Shown: positions 18,621 to 29,176 of the stretch, one piece after another
How the letters are laid out: the number at the start of each line of letters is the position of its first letter
Numbering within the stretch: position 1 is the stretch's first letter
NCBI RefSeq assembly: GCF_001612615.1
Contig: NZ_BDAU01000006.1
Location: 62,001-126,000, forward strand
Source: Nocardia amikacinitolerans NBRC 108937
GTDB lineage: Bacteria; Actinomycetota; Actinomycetes; Mycobacteriales; Mycobacteriaceae
Reading direction: 5' to 3'
Length of the DNA: 64,000 bases
The notes under the pieces: model-generated
Database searches by the model: none
Told to the model about the DNA's origin: nothing
What the model saw: only the letters and a program-made list of their open reading frames with translations
Position numbers and translations under genes: made by a program

Positions 18621-19760
18621 TCAGTTGCCCCCGGTCGACGACGCTGCGCCCAACTCCTCGGCGGTGGCGGAAAGCAGTTCCTCCCAGGACTTCTCGAACT
18701 TGTCGACGCCCTCGCGCTCCAGCACGTCGAACACGTCGTCCAGGTCGATGCCCACCGCGGCGAGCTTGTCGAAGACCTCCTTGGCCTCCGCCGCGGTGCC
18801 GCTGACGGTGTCGCCGCGCACCTCGCCGTGGTCGGCGACCGCCTCGAGCGTCTTCTCCGGCAGCGTGTTCACGGTGTTCGGAGCGACCAGCTCGGTGACG
18901 TAGAGGGTGTCGGGGTAGTCCGGGTTCTTGACGCCGGTCGACGCCCACAGCGGCCGCTGCCGGTTCGCGCCGACCGAGGCCAGGTGCGAGTAGGTCGAGG
19001 TGTGCTTGCCGCCGTCGAACACGTCCTGGTACTCGGCGTAGGCCAGGCGGGCGTTGGCCACACCGGCTTTGCCGCGCAGCGCGAGCGCCTCGTCGGAGCC
19101 GATCGCCTCCAGCCGCTTGTCGATCTCGGTGTCCACCCGGGACACGAAGAACGAAGCGACGGAATGGATCTTGGCCAGGTCGTAGCCCGCGCCCTTGGCC
19201 TTGCGCAGACCGTCCAGATAGGCACCCATCACCGAGCGGTAGCGCGCCACCGAGAAGATCAGCGTGACGTTCACGCTGATGCCCTCGGCGATCACCGCGG
19301 TGATGGCGGGCAGGCCCGCCTCGGTCGCGGGGATCTTGATGAACAGGTTGGGGCGGTCCACCGTCTTCCACAGGTCGATGGCCTGCGCGACGGTCTTCTC
19401 GGCGTCGAAGGCGAGCCGCGGGTCGACCTCGATGGAGACCCGGCCGTCCACGCCGCCGGAGGACTCGTACACCCCGGCAAGCACATCGCAGGCCGCGCGC
19501 ACGTCGTCGGTGGTGATGGTGCGGATCGCCGCGTCGGCGTCCGCGCCCTGTGCGGCAAGCGCTTTCACCTGCGCGTCGTAGGCGTGGCCCTGGCTGAGCG
19601 CGCCCTGGAAGATCGTCGGGTTGGTGGTGACGCCGACGACGCTGCGGGTCGCGACCAGCTCGGCCAGGTTGCCGGACTGGATCCGGTCCCGCGACAGATC
19701 GTCGAGCCACACCGAGACGCCCGCCGCGGCGAGCGCGGCGAGGTTTTCGTTCTGTGCCAT
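18621..19760 (-). CDS. tal: Transaldolase
   Basis: It exchanges dihydroxyacetone units between sugar phosphates in the non-oxidative pentose phosphate pathway. The 379-residue protein belongs to the long actinobacterial/plant-type class. [12 protein letters not shown] is near residue 45-55, the Schiff-base Lys142 is in [12 protein letters not shown], and [12 protein letters not shown] lies further on. It begins six bases after the tkt stop, within one operon. Confidence 0.97.
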   Translation of the reverse strand: MAQNENLAALAAAGVSVWLDDLSRDRIQSGNLAELVATRSVVGVTTNPTIFQGALSQGHAYDAQVKALAAQGADADAAIRTITTDDVRAACDVLAGVYESSGGVDGRVSIEVDPRLAFDAEKTVAQAIDLWKTVDRPNLFIKIPATEAGLPAITAVIAEGISVNVTLIFSVARYRSVMGAYLDGLRKAKGAGYDLAKIHSVASFFVSRVDTEIDKRLEAIGSDEALALRGKAGVANARLAYAEYQDVFDGGKHTSTYSHLASVGANRQRPLWASTGVKNPDYPDTLYVTELVAPNTVNTLPEKTLEAVADHGEVRGDTVSGTAAEAKEVFDKLAAVGIDLDDVFDVLEREGVDKFEKSWEELLSATAEELGAASSTGGN

Positions 19761-19766
19761 GAGGTC

Positions 19767-21908
<2,142 letters not shown>

Positions 21909-22395
21909 GACCGAGGTTCTCCTGACATTGGTCTCGTCGACGGCGGTGCTTGCTAACGGAGGTGGGAACGCACGGCAGCTGTGGCATGCATACCGGTTGT
22001 GTATCCAACCACCCTAGATGTGCCCGCTGAGCGCCATGCCGGGAACCCGGTTTAACGGGCGTACCTCGGCCTCGGCCCGGTTGTGCGCGGACCGATAGCG
22101 GACCGTGTCCGACTACGCGTCGCAGGTGATATCGCGCCTTCGCCGGGGACGTACGCGGCCGGATAGCGGACTGTGTCCGGGCCCACTGATTGGGCGCCGG
22201 GGCCGCGCGCCGGGCGGGGCTCGCGGCGGAGCGGTGTCGGCGGGGGTCTACCATCCTCTGTAGTAGTAGCCGCGCCGCATTCGGCTGTAGGGCGCCGAGG
22301 CGGACGGACGTCCGGCGCTCGCGCATCCGTGACCGGGTCCGAGCGAGCTGCTCGTTCCATTGCCGGATGCGATGCACAGCGTGCGAGGAGAGACA
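21909..22395. other. Divergent tkt/ctaB regulatory region
   Basis: No protein gene is seen in this 487-base stretch. It holds an inverted repeat GGTTG-N6-CAACC at 21995-22010 close to tkt, and two copies of an 18-base element described separately. Promoters for the pentose phosphate operon (leftward) and for ctaB (rightward) should both lie here. Confidence 0.7.
22094..22179. promoter_or_regulatory. Two copies of an 18-bp element with a CGGAC-N3-GTCCG palindrome
   Basis: GATAGCGGACYGTGTCCG occurs at 22094-22111 and 22162-22179, differing at one base, in the same orientation and 68 bases apart. Each contains a dyad suited to a dimeric regulator. No named factor is recognised. Confidence 0.55.
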
Positions 22396-23388
22396 GTGCG
22401 GATTGGGCAACAGCCGGGTGGCAATGGCGCACACGGCTCCTCCGCGACGGTGCTTGCCGACCGTTTCACTGGTCCCGGCCTACCGTCCCGGCTGATGCGA
22501 CGGGTGCTCGCCTACATCGCGTTGACCAAGCCGCGCGTCATCGAGCTGCTGCTCGTCGCCACGATTCCGACCATGCTGCTGGCCGATCGCGGCAGCGACG
22601 TGAACATGCCGCTGATCCTGGCCACCCTGTTCGGCGGCTGGATGGGTGCCGCGAGCGCCAACACGCTCAACTGCGTGGCCGACGCGGACATCGACAAGGT
22701 GATGAAGCGCACCGCCAAGCGTCCGCTGGCCAGGGAGGCGGTGCCGACCCGCAACGCGTTCGTCTTCGGCGTCGCGCTCGGCATCGGATCCTTCGCCTGG
22801 CTGTGGTGGCAGGCGAACCTGCTCGCCGGCGCGCTGGTCGTCGCGACCATCCTGTTCTACGTCTTCGTCTACACCCTCGGCCTGAAGCGGCGCACCTCGC
22901 AGAACGTCGTCTGGGGCGGCGCGGCGGGCTGCATGCCCGCGCTGGTCGGCTGGTCGGCGGTCACCGGCGGCATCGGCTGGCCCGCGATCGCGCTGTTCGG
23001 CGTCATCTTCTTCTGGACGCCGCCGCACACCTGGGCGTTGGCCATGCGCTACAAGGAGGACTACCGTGCGGCGGGCGTGCCGATGCTGCCGGTCGTCGCC
23101 ACCGAGCGCACGGTAACCAAGCAGATCGTCATCTACACCTGGTTGACCGTGCTCACCACGCTGGCGCTTGTCCCGGCCACCGGCGTGCTCTACGCCGCGG
23201 TGGCGCTGGTGGCGGGCGCGTGGTTCCTGCTCATGGCGCACCAGCTGTACGCGGGCGTGCGGCGCGGGGAATCGGTCAAGCCGCTGCGGCTGTTCCTCCA
23301 GTCGAACAACTACCTGGCCGTGGTGTTCTGCGGTCTCGCGGTCGACTCGGTGCTCGGCTGGGAGACCATCGGAAGCTTCTTCGGGTAA
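22396..23388 (+). CDS. ctaB: Protohaem IX farnesyltransferase (haem O synthase)
   Basis: This membrane prenyltransferase converts haem B to haem O for aa3-type cytochrome oxidase. The 330-residue protein has the UbiA-family prenyl-diphosphate motif ([15 protein letters not shown]) and the second loop [31 protein letters not shown] is specific to CtaB. About nine membrane helices are visible. The GTG at 22396 has gaggaga upstream. ctaA, the next enzyme in haem A synthesis, is 6 kb downstream on the other strand. Confidence 0.95.
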   Translation: MRIGQQPGGNGAHGSSATVLADRFTGPGLPSRLMRRVLAYIALTKPRVIELLLVATIPTMLLADRGSDVNMPLILATLFGGWMGAASANTLNCVADADIDKVMKRTAKRPLAREAVPTRNAFVFGVALGIGSFAWLWWQANLLAGALVVATILFYVFVYTLGLKRRTSQNVVWGGAAGCMPALVGWSAVTGGIGWPAIALFGVIFFWTPPHTWALAMRYKEDYRAAGVPMLPVVATERTVTKQIVIYTWLTVLTTLALVPATGVLYAAVALVAGAWFLLMAHQLYAGVRRGESVKPLRLFLQSNNYLAVVFCGLAVDSVLGWETIGSFFG

Positions 23389-23404
23389 TCGCCCGGATTC
23401 GAAG

Positions 23405-23434
23405 AAGGCCGACGCATCGCGCGTCGGCCTTTTT
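23405..23434 (+). terminator. Rho-independent terminator of ctaB
   Basis: Eleven-base perfect arms (23405-23415 and 23421-23431), a five-base loop and a terminal T-run make a textbook intrinsic terminator just after the ctaB stop. It may also serve the convergent monooxygenase gene. Confidence 0.9.
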
Positions 23435-23445
23435 CGTCGGTGCGA

Positions 23446-24870
23446 TCAGTCGCGGCGGCCGAGGTATCCGTCGGGACGGACGAGGACGCGCTCGCCCTCG
23501 ACGGCGGCGTACGCCGAGAACGCGTGCCCGTCCACGTCGACCACGTGCGGTTCGGTGGTGGTCGCTCCGGGGCGCAGCACGGCGTAACTTCGCGCGCCCG
23601 CCTCGGCGGGCAGCGGGCCCGTCGCGCCGAAGCAGAGCAGCGTCGCGTGCGGTCCGCGGAAGAGATCGAACAGCCGCACCTGGCGTCCGTCGGCGTCCTT
23701 CACCGGCGCATCGGGCGCGCGGTCACCCACCGCCAACGGCCGGTGATCGCCTGGCGCGCGGTAGCTGATGCCCAGCTGGCGGGTGTCCTCGCCGCGTGCG
23801 AGCGCGTCCTCGTCGCCGTCGGTCAGCTTGTTCAGCAGTGCGGTGCTGAGGCCGAGCACTCGCGCCGCCACCGCCCGTCGCTCGGATTCGTAGGTGTCGA
23901 GCGCGGATTCGTCGCCGTCGAGTGCGGCGGCGAGCTTCCAGCCGAGGTTGTAGGCGTCCTGGATGCCGGTGTTCATGCCCTGGCCGCCGGTGGGTGGATG
24001 CGTGTGCGCGGCGTCGCCCGCGAGGAAGACCCGGCGGTCCCGGAAGCGCTGGGCGAGACGGATGTTCGGCCGCCAGACGGTGACCCAGGTGAGGTCGGTG
24101 AGTTCGATGTCGGTGCGGCCGCTGTGGTGGTCGACGTAGCGCTGGAGCAGCGCGAGCGTCGGCTCGGCGTTCTCGGTCAGCGGCGCGGCGACCTGGAAAT
24201 GGGCGCCGCCGGGCAGCGGTGACAGCACGATGCCGTCCATCGGACGCTCGGCGTCGGCGGCGAACCAGTAGCCGTACGCGTGGTCGAGGGCGTCGGCGCG
24301 CACGTCGCCGAGCAGCATGCGCAGGGACTCGTCCGTGCTGCCCTCGAACGGGATGCCGAGGTGTTTGCGCACCGTGCTGCGGCCGCCGTCGGCGCCGATC
24401 AGGTATGCCGCCCGCACGGTCTCCCGCGCGCCGTCGCGGTCCAGGATCGCGGTGACGCCGTCGTCGTCCTGCTCGAACGACACCAGGGCGGTGCCGGTCT
24501 CCACGCGTACCCCGAACTCGGCGAGCCGGTCGCGCAGGATCGCCTCGGTCCGCGACTGTCCGAGCACCCATCCATTGGGGTAGGGGACCGCGGGCGTCGG
24601 CGCGACGGGCTCGGCGATCCGGCGTTCCCCGGCGAACTCGCCGCCGAGGTAGGCGCGCAGCACCGGGAGTGGCGAGCCCGCCGCGAGCACCGCGTCGAGT
24701 ACGCCGAGATCGTCGAACACCTCGAGCGTGCGCGGCTGGATGCCGTCACCGCGCGACCCGGCGAAGAATTCGGCGGCCTGGTCGACGATGCGCACCGGCA
24801 CGCCGCGGCGGGCCAGATCGATGGCGAGGGTGAGGCCGGTCGGTCCGGCTCCTGCGATGAGTACTTGCAC
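23446..24870 (-). CDS. FAD-dependent aromatic monooxygenase (PHBH/PcpB-like)
   Basis: This 474-residue flavoprotein hydroxylase has the dinucleotide motif GAGPTGLTLA at the N terminus, GADGGRSTVRKHLG (DG motif, ~155-170) and FLAGDAAHTHPPTGGQGMN (GD motif, ~280). A C-terminal thioredoxin-like domain is typical of pentachlorophenol- and rifampicin-monooxygenase relatives. The substrate is an aromatic compound, not specified by sequence. The GTG start at 24870 has an upstream ggag; the frame continues to 25128 but crosses the operator region. It is divergent from a TetR regulator. Confidence 0.88.
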   Translation of the reverse strand: MQVLIAGAGPTGLTLAIDLARRGVPVRIVDQAAEFFAGSRGDGIQPRTLEVFDDLGVLDAVLAAGSPLPVLRAYLGGEFAGERRIAEPVAPTPAVPYPNGWVLGQSRTEAILRDRLAEFGVRVETGTALVSFEQDDDGVTAILDRDGARETVRAAYLIGADGGRSTVRKHLGIPFEGSTDESLRMLLGDVRADALDHAYGYWFAADAERPMDGIVLSPLPGGAHFQVAAPLTENAEPTLALLQRYVDHHSGRTDIELTDLTWVTVWRPNIRLAQRFRDRRVFLAGDAAHTHPPTGGQGMNTGIQDAYNLGWKLAAALDGDESALDTYESERRAVAARVLGLSTALLNKLTDGDEDALARGEDTRQLGISYRAPGDHRPLAVGDRAPDAPVKDADGRQVRLFDLFRGPHATLLCFGATGPLPAEAGARSYAVLRPGATTTEPHVVDVDGHAFSAYAAVEGERVLVRPDGYLGRRD

Positions 24871-24882
24871 GAGGACTCCGTA

Positions 24883-24924
24883 ACTGAATATAAATTCACT
24901 GAAACTGAATATAAATTCACTGAA
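24883..24924. promoter_or_regulatory. Two perfect 21-bp tandem operator repeats
   Basis: Two identical contiguous units, 24883-24903 and 24904-24924, each contain the dyad TGAAT-ATAA-ATTCA and end cactgaa. A further half-like gattcag follows at 24929-24935. The 21-bp period equals two helical turns, so bound dimers would sit on the same DNA face. The AT-rich sequence stands out from the surrounding GC-rich DNA and lies between the divergent monooxygenase and TetR genes. Confidence 0.82.
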
Positions 24925-24975
24925 TGTTGATTCAGTATTGGAGTTGGTACGTTGTGCTGTCAAGGAGGTGGCGCG

Positions 24976-25578
24976 GTGGCGACGAGCCGCAAGGAGAGGT
25001 CGGCCGAGACGGAACAGGCGCTCAAGGCGGCCGCGCTGCGGGTCTTCGCCGAACGCGGCTATCTGAACACCAAGATCACCGACATCACCGCGGCCGCCGG
25101 GCGGGCTGCTGGCTCCTTCTACAACCACTTCGCGAGCAAGGAAGACCTGCTCACGGCGCTGCTACGGGATATGGCCGACGCGGGCGACGCGCGCGCCGAA
25201 GCGGAGGGCCACGACCCGGATTTCCGCCGTCCCGACGCGGTTCGGTACCACATCGAGGGCTACTGGCGTTTCGCCCGCGAGCACGTCGCGGTGCTGCGCG
25301 CGGTCGAGCAGGCGGCCCTGGTCGATGCCGAATTCGGCCGCAGCGCAGCGCGGTTCGCGAAGGATCAGCGCGCCGACATCGCCGACCACCTGGACGGTTT
25401 CGCCGCGGCGGGCCTACGGCTGCCGAGCACGCCGGACGCGAGCCTCGCCATGATGTTCCTGCTCACGCAGGCGCTGTTCGGCGCAGTCGAGGAAGGCAAT
25501 GTCGAACTGAATGACGACGAAGCCGTGGAAGGGTTGACCCGCTTCATCTACCGCGGGCTGACCGGCCGGGACTACTGA
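24976..25578 (+). CDS. TetR-family transcriptional regulator
   Basis: The 200-residue protein has an N-terminal TetR helix-turn-helix (ALRVFAERGYLNTKITDIT, then GSFYNHFASKEDLL). The C-terminal ligand-binding domain has the form seen in aromatic-responsive TetR proteins (YWRFAREHVAVLRAVEQAA). The GTG at 24976 is chosen because aaggaggt lies six bases upstream. It is divergent from the FAD monooxygenase and very probably represses it, and itself, through the tandem 21-bp operators between them. Confidence 0.9.
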   Translation: MATSRKERSAETEQALKAAALRVFAERGYLNTKITDITAAAGRAAGSFYNHFASKEDLLTALLRDMADAGDARAEAEGHDPDFRRPDAVRYHIEGYWRFAREHVAVLRAVEQAALVDAEFGRSAARFAKDQRADIADHLDGFAAAGLRLPSTPDASLAMMFLLTQALFGAVEEGNVELNDDEAVEGLTRFIYRGLTGRDY

Positions 25579-25850
25579 GTAGCGGCCGCTCCTACAGGCT
25601 GTCGACCGTGGGCCTGTCTCCGGTTCGGGGCGGCGTTGTCGATGGCGCGGGCTGCGTGCCGATGTCGGCCTGGGGCTTATGACGATGTGGTCGCCGACCG
25701 CCATTTTCGAGCGGTGGCCGATCAGCAGACCACCGCGCGGTCACGCGGACCTGCGGTGCCGACCATGCGGGCCACCGACGGCCCCGTGCCGATGACGAGG
25801 CGGGCGGCCGACGACGCGGGTTGGCAGCTCGGTCGACCCGCGACGAGAAC

Positions 25851-26816
25851 TCAGGGCAGCAGGACGATCGACCCCGTGGTCTTGCGCCCCTCCAGATCAC
25901 GATGCGCCCGTTCGGCTTCCGCGAGCGGATAGGTCGCGCCGACCCGAATACGCAGCGTCCCGTTCGCCAGGGCCGCGAGGATATCGCCCGCGCGCCAGAG
26001 CAATTCGGCGCGATCGCGGGTGTAGTGCACCAGCGACGGGCGGGTCAGGAACAGCGAGCCGCCGGCGTTCAAGCGCTGCGGGTCGAACGGCGGGACCGGT
26101 CCGCTGGCCGCGCCGAACAGGGCCAGTGTGCCGCGCACGCGCAGCGAGGCGAGGCTCGCGTCGAAGGTGGACTTGCCGACGCCGTCGTAGACCGCCGCCA
26201 CACCGACACCGTCGGTCAGCTTGCGGACCTGGTCGGCGAGGTCGTCGCCGTAGCGAAGCACCTCCGCCGCGCCCGCTTCCCTGGAGAGCGCCTCCTTCTC
26301 GTCGGAGGACACGGTCGTGATGACCCGCGCGCCCCGCGCCGCGGCCAGCTGGGTCAGGATCAGGCCGACACCGCCCGCGCCCGCGTGCACCAGCACCGTC
26401 TCACCGGGTTCCGGCTGGTAGATCGACTCGATCAGGTAGTGCGCCGTCATGCCCTGGAGCAGCGCCGACGCGGCGACCGGCGCCTCGACGCCGTCCGGCA
26501 CCGGGATCGCGACGGCGGCGGGGACCACGACCTTCTCGGCGTAGCTGCCCGGCGCAGCCGCCCACGCGACCCGATCACCCACCGCGAACTCGGCCACACC
26601 GGAGCCGATCGCGGACACCACACCGGTGCCCTCGGAGCCGGGCACGTAGGGGACCGGCTGCGGGTAGGTCCCGGTGCGGATATAGGTATCGATGTAGTTG
26701 ACGCCGATCGCCTCGGTGGTCACCAGCAGCTGATCCGGCCCGACACTCGGCTCCTCGACCTCCGTGTACCGCAGGACCTCGGGACCACCGTGTTCGGAAA
26801 CCTGAATGGCGCGCAT
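25851..26816 (-). CDS. qor: Zinc-independent quinone oxidoreductase (MDR family)
   Basis: The 321-residue protein carries EAIGVNYIDTYIRTG, PGSEGTGVV and the NADPH-binding VLVHAGAGGVGLILTQLA. It lacks the zinc-ligand Cys cluster of alcohol dehydrogenases, as expected for quinone oxidoreductases, which reduce quinones using NADPH. It corresponds in position to Rv1454c of M. tuberculosis. A palindrome TACCGGTCGGTA at 26856-26867 lies upstream, within the short divergent region shared with the next gene. Confidence 0.92.
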   Translation of the reverse strand: MRAIQVSEHGGPEVLRYTEVEEPSVGPDQLLVTTEAIGVNYIDTYIRTGTYPQPVPYVPGSEGTGVVSAIGSGVAEFAVGDRVAWAAAPGSYAEKVVVPAAVAIPVPDGVEAPVAASALLQGMTAHYLIESIYQPEPGETVLVHAGAGGVGLILTQLAAARGARVITTVSSDEKEALSREAGAAEVLRYGDDLADQVRKLTDGVGVAAVYDGVGKSTFDASLASLRVRGTLALFGAASGPVPPFDPQRLNAGGSLFLTRPSLVHYTRDRAELLWRAGDILAALANGTLRIRVGATYPLAEAERAHRDLEGRKTTGSIVLLP

Positions 26817-26855
26817 GGCATTCAGTTCTACACCCGCCGGGTCTGGACCACCTCC

Positions 26856-26867
26856 TACCGGTCGGTA
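26856..26867. promoter_or_regulatory. TACCGGTCGGTA palindrome
   Basis: A perfect 12-bp dyad of the TACCGnnCGGTA type bound by several actinobacterial TetR proteins. It is placed between the divergent qor gene and the SERSER mini-ORF. The regulator is not identifiable here. Confidence 0.45.
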
Positions 26868-26878
26868 AACTCGCCAGC

Positions 26879-26959
26879 ATGAGCGAGCGCAGCGAGCGAA
26901 TCATGGGCACAGCGCCCTCGGGCATGCCGGAGCCGAGCGTCAGCGAGGCGCAGGCATGA
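26879..26959 (+). CDS. 26-codon 'SERSER' mini-ORF coupled to the next gene
   Basis: ATG at 26879 opens MSERSERIMGTAPSGM and continues PEPSVSEAQA to a TGA at 26957-26959 that overlaps the next ATG (ATGA). The DNA has mirrored gagcgagcgcagcgagcg and gcgtcagcgaggc tracts. It looks like a small intergenic element that supplies its own start and hands ribosomes to the following gene. Whether the peptide matters or only the DNA/RNA does is unknown. Confidence 0.5.
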   Translation: MSERSERIMGTAPSGMPEPSVSEAQA

Positions 26960-27306
26960 GCGTTGAGACCGCCCCGGCCCCGGTGAAGGTGTCGAGTTCC
27001 CTCGTCGACTCGGTGAAGGGCTTCCTCGCCGATCACGGTGGTTCGGCCACGGCCGTCCTGCAGCCGATCGGCCGCATCGGCGTGCGCGTCACCCTGGTCG
27101 GCGCCGACGGTATCCTCGGCGACCGCGTGGTCGACGATCTGCCCACCGCCAAGCGTCTGGTCGAGATCGTCGACGGCCTGACCGAGGCCGACGAGTGGGA
27201 CCGCGAACTCACCTCCGTCGTCACCCCGCGCAAGAGCCACTGGGCGCAGATGGCGGGCTGGGTCGCCCGCCAGACCCGCTTCCCCAAGGCGCGCAACGAG
27301 AAGTGA
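26956..27306 (+). CDS. Conserved actinobacterial hypothetical protein (Rv1455-like position)
   Basis: This is a 116-residue soluble protein without a recognised domain. It has a helical centre (LVDSVKGFLADHG), a strand segment (IGRIGVRVTLVGADGILGDRVV) and a basic, aromatic C terminus (HWAQMAGWVARQTRFPKA). Its place between qor and the ctaA region corresponds to Rv1455 in M. tuberculosis, also of unknown function. ATG 26956 overlaps the mini-ORF stop. Confidence 0.8.
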   Translation: MSVETAPAPVKVSSSLVDSVKGFLADHGGSATAVLQPIGRIGVRVTLVGADGILGDRVVDDLPTAKRLVEIVDGLTEADEWDRELTSVVTPRKSHWAQMAGWVARQTRFPKARNEK

Positions 27307-27323
27307 CCCGGCGGCCCCGGCCG

Positions 27324-28211
27324 TCAGGATACGGCTCGGGCCACCAGGACCGGGCACGGTGCGTGGTGCAGCAGGTTCTGGCTCGTCGAGCCGAGTAGCA
27401 GGCCGGTGAGCCGGTTGCGGCCCTGGCTTCCGGTGACGATGAGCTGGGCGTCCGCGCCGTGCTCGAGGAGTGCGCGGGTCGCCGGGCTCTGTAGCACCAG
27501 CTTCTCGACCTGGAGGTCGGGGAATTGGCTCGACCCTCCGGCGAGCCGCTCGCTCAACAACTTTCGCTCCTGCTGCGCCAGGACCTCCCAGGCGTCGGGC
27601 ACCGGCGTCCACTGCAACAGGTCCGGATCGTTCCATGCGTGCAGCGCGACGACGCGCACGCCGAGCAGTGCGGCCATCTCGAAGGCCCTGCCGACCGCGG
27701 CGTCGCTGCCGGGGCTACCGTCGACGCCGACCAGGACCGGTCGCTCGTCGGGCAGCGGATCGTCCACATCCCCGCGCCACACCACCACGGGACAGTGCGC
27801 TTTGTTCGCGACCCGCAGCGCCGTCGAACCGAGCAGCAGGGTGGTGATCCGGTCGTCGGCGGTGGCGGCCACCACCAGCAGCAGCGCGGTCTCGCTCGCC
27901 TCGACGAGTTCGTCGCCAGGCACGCCCTCCACGATCGTCTGGGTGATCTCCAGGTCGGGCTGGTCGGCACGCACCGCGTCGACCGCGGCCGCGGCGTGCT
28001 TCTTCGCCACGAAGCGCAGCGTCGGCAGGATGTCGGCGTCGGCGACGATCGCGGCGGTGATCCGGTAGTCGATGGTCGGCACGATGCTGAGGACGACCAG
28101 CCGTACGCCCTCGCGCGCGGCGACGGCGCCCGCCCACCGCGCGGCGGCCAGCGCGGAGCGACTGCCGTCGACGCCGACGACGATGGACTGCTGATTGGCG
28201 AACCTGGTCAT
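27324..28211 (-). CDS. Tandem universal stress protein (two UspA domains)
   Basis: The 295-residue protein contains two Usp domains. The first starts IVVGVDGSRSALAAARWA and ends with the ATP-binding-type loop GSTALRVANKAHCPVVVW. The second starts VLVGVDGSPGSDAAV and ends GSQGRNRLTGLLLGSTSQNL. The second domain keeps the full G-x2-G-x9-GS loop typical of nucleotide-binding Usp proteins; the first is altered. Such proteins in Mycobacterium respond to hypoxia or starvation. No DosR-type box was identified upstream. Confidence 0.92.
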   Translation of the reverse strand: MTRFANQQSIVVGVDGSRSALAAARWAGAVAAREGVRLVVLSIVPTIDYRITAAIVADADILPTLRFVAKKHAAAAVDAVRADQPDLEITQTIVEGVPGDELVEASETALLLVVAATADDRITTLLLGSTALRVANKAHCPVVVWRGDVDDPLPDERPVLVGVDGSPGSDAAVGRAFEMAALLGVRVVALHAWNDPDLLQWTPVPDAWEVLAQQERKLLSERLAGGSSQFPDLQVEKLVLQSPATRALLEHGADAQLIVTGSQGRNRLTGLLLGSTSQNLLHHAPCPVLVARAVS

Positions 28212-28384
28212 CTCGCTGCCCTCCGGTGGGTCTCGTCGCTGTGTCCTCGGCGCGGCCGTCGTCTCGGCTCGGTCTCCGTTCTTCTCCTACCCTCTTACCC
28301 ATCGTGGCAGCCGTCACCGGATCGCCCACCGTGGCACGCGGCGCGGTTTTGCCACCGGTCTCGCGGCGTCGGTAGCGTCGCGGG

Positions 28385-29134
28385 GTGACTGAAATGGACG
28401 AACTGGACATCTATGAGCGGTACGAGGCCCAGATGTGGGCGCTGCACGACGATGTCTGGAACGCGTGGGGGCGACTCGATCCGGAAGTGTCGGCCCCGCG
28501 CTACCAATCGAGATTCATTCCGGCCGAGATCTGGGCCCAGATGGGCGTGCAGGAGTCGGAGCCGCCCAGCATCGATCACCCCAGCTACCGGGTGGTGCGC
28601 CGCCAGTACGGGCTGGTGGTGACCAGCCTCGGCCTGTCGTTTCCCGCCACGTGGTCGGACGCCGACCCGACCAACGGCATCGAGGTGGAGGTCTACGCGG
28701 CCGCCACCGACATTCCGGCGGACGCACCGTTCGCGGACGTGATGGGTTCCTGGCTCGGGCAGATGGTGATGGCGGTCGCGCAGACCGCCTCGCAGCACGG
28801 ATTCCGTTTCACCCGAAACCTGGAACACTATGGGACGCTGTCGGTTTCACTACCCGGACTGGACTTTCCTCCGGAGGCCGCTGGTAGCTATGTCGACGAG
28901 GACGGGCTGGTCACCGTGCTGCTGGGCTTGACCGGCGAAGGATTCCCGACCGCCGTCGCCGGTCCGCTGTCGGGAATCCGCATGGTCAACATCAAGCTGC
29001 TCACCCTCGCCGAGACCGCGTTCTGCGTCTCGGGCGCCAGCGGCGTCACCGACGCGCGCGCCGAGATCGCGAACCGGCTTGTCGCCCAGGGTGATCCGCT
29101 CTGGTCGAGCCTGACACGTCCGTCGGTGGTCTGA
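28385..29134 (+). CDS. Hypothetical protein, possible suppressor-of-fused-like domain
   Basis: The 249-residue soluble protein is not firmly recognised. The order of blocks (GIEVEVYAAATDIP, LSVSLPGLDFP, VTVLLGLTGEGFP, GIRMVNIKLLTLAE) resembles bacterial SUFU-domain proteins, but this is from memory of the pattern, not a search. The GTG at 28385 precedes an ATG at 28394; either could be used. It is divergent from the universal stress gene and convergent with ctaA. Confidence 0.6.
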   Translation: MTEMDELDIYERYEAQMWALHDDVWNAWGRLDPEVSAPRYQSRFIPAEIWAQMGVQESEPPSIDHPSYRVVRRQYGLVVTSLGLSFPATWSDADPTNGIEVEVYAAATDIPADAPFADVMGSWLGQMVMAVAQTASQHGFRFTRNLEHYGTLSVSLPGLDFPPEAAGSYVDEDGLVTVLLGLTGEGFPTAVAGPLSGIRMVNIKLLTLAETAFCVSGASGVTDARAEIANRLVAQGDPLWSSLTRPSVV

Positions 29135-29176
29135 CGTACACCTTTTCCGCGCGGTTCCGCTGGGAACCGCGCGGGA

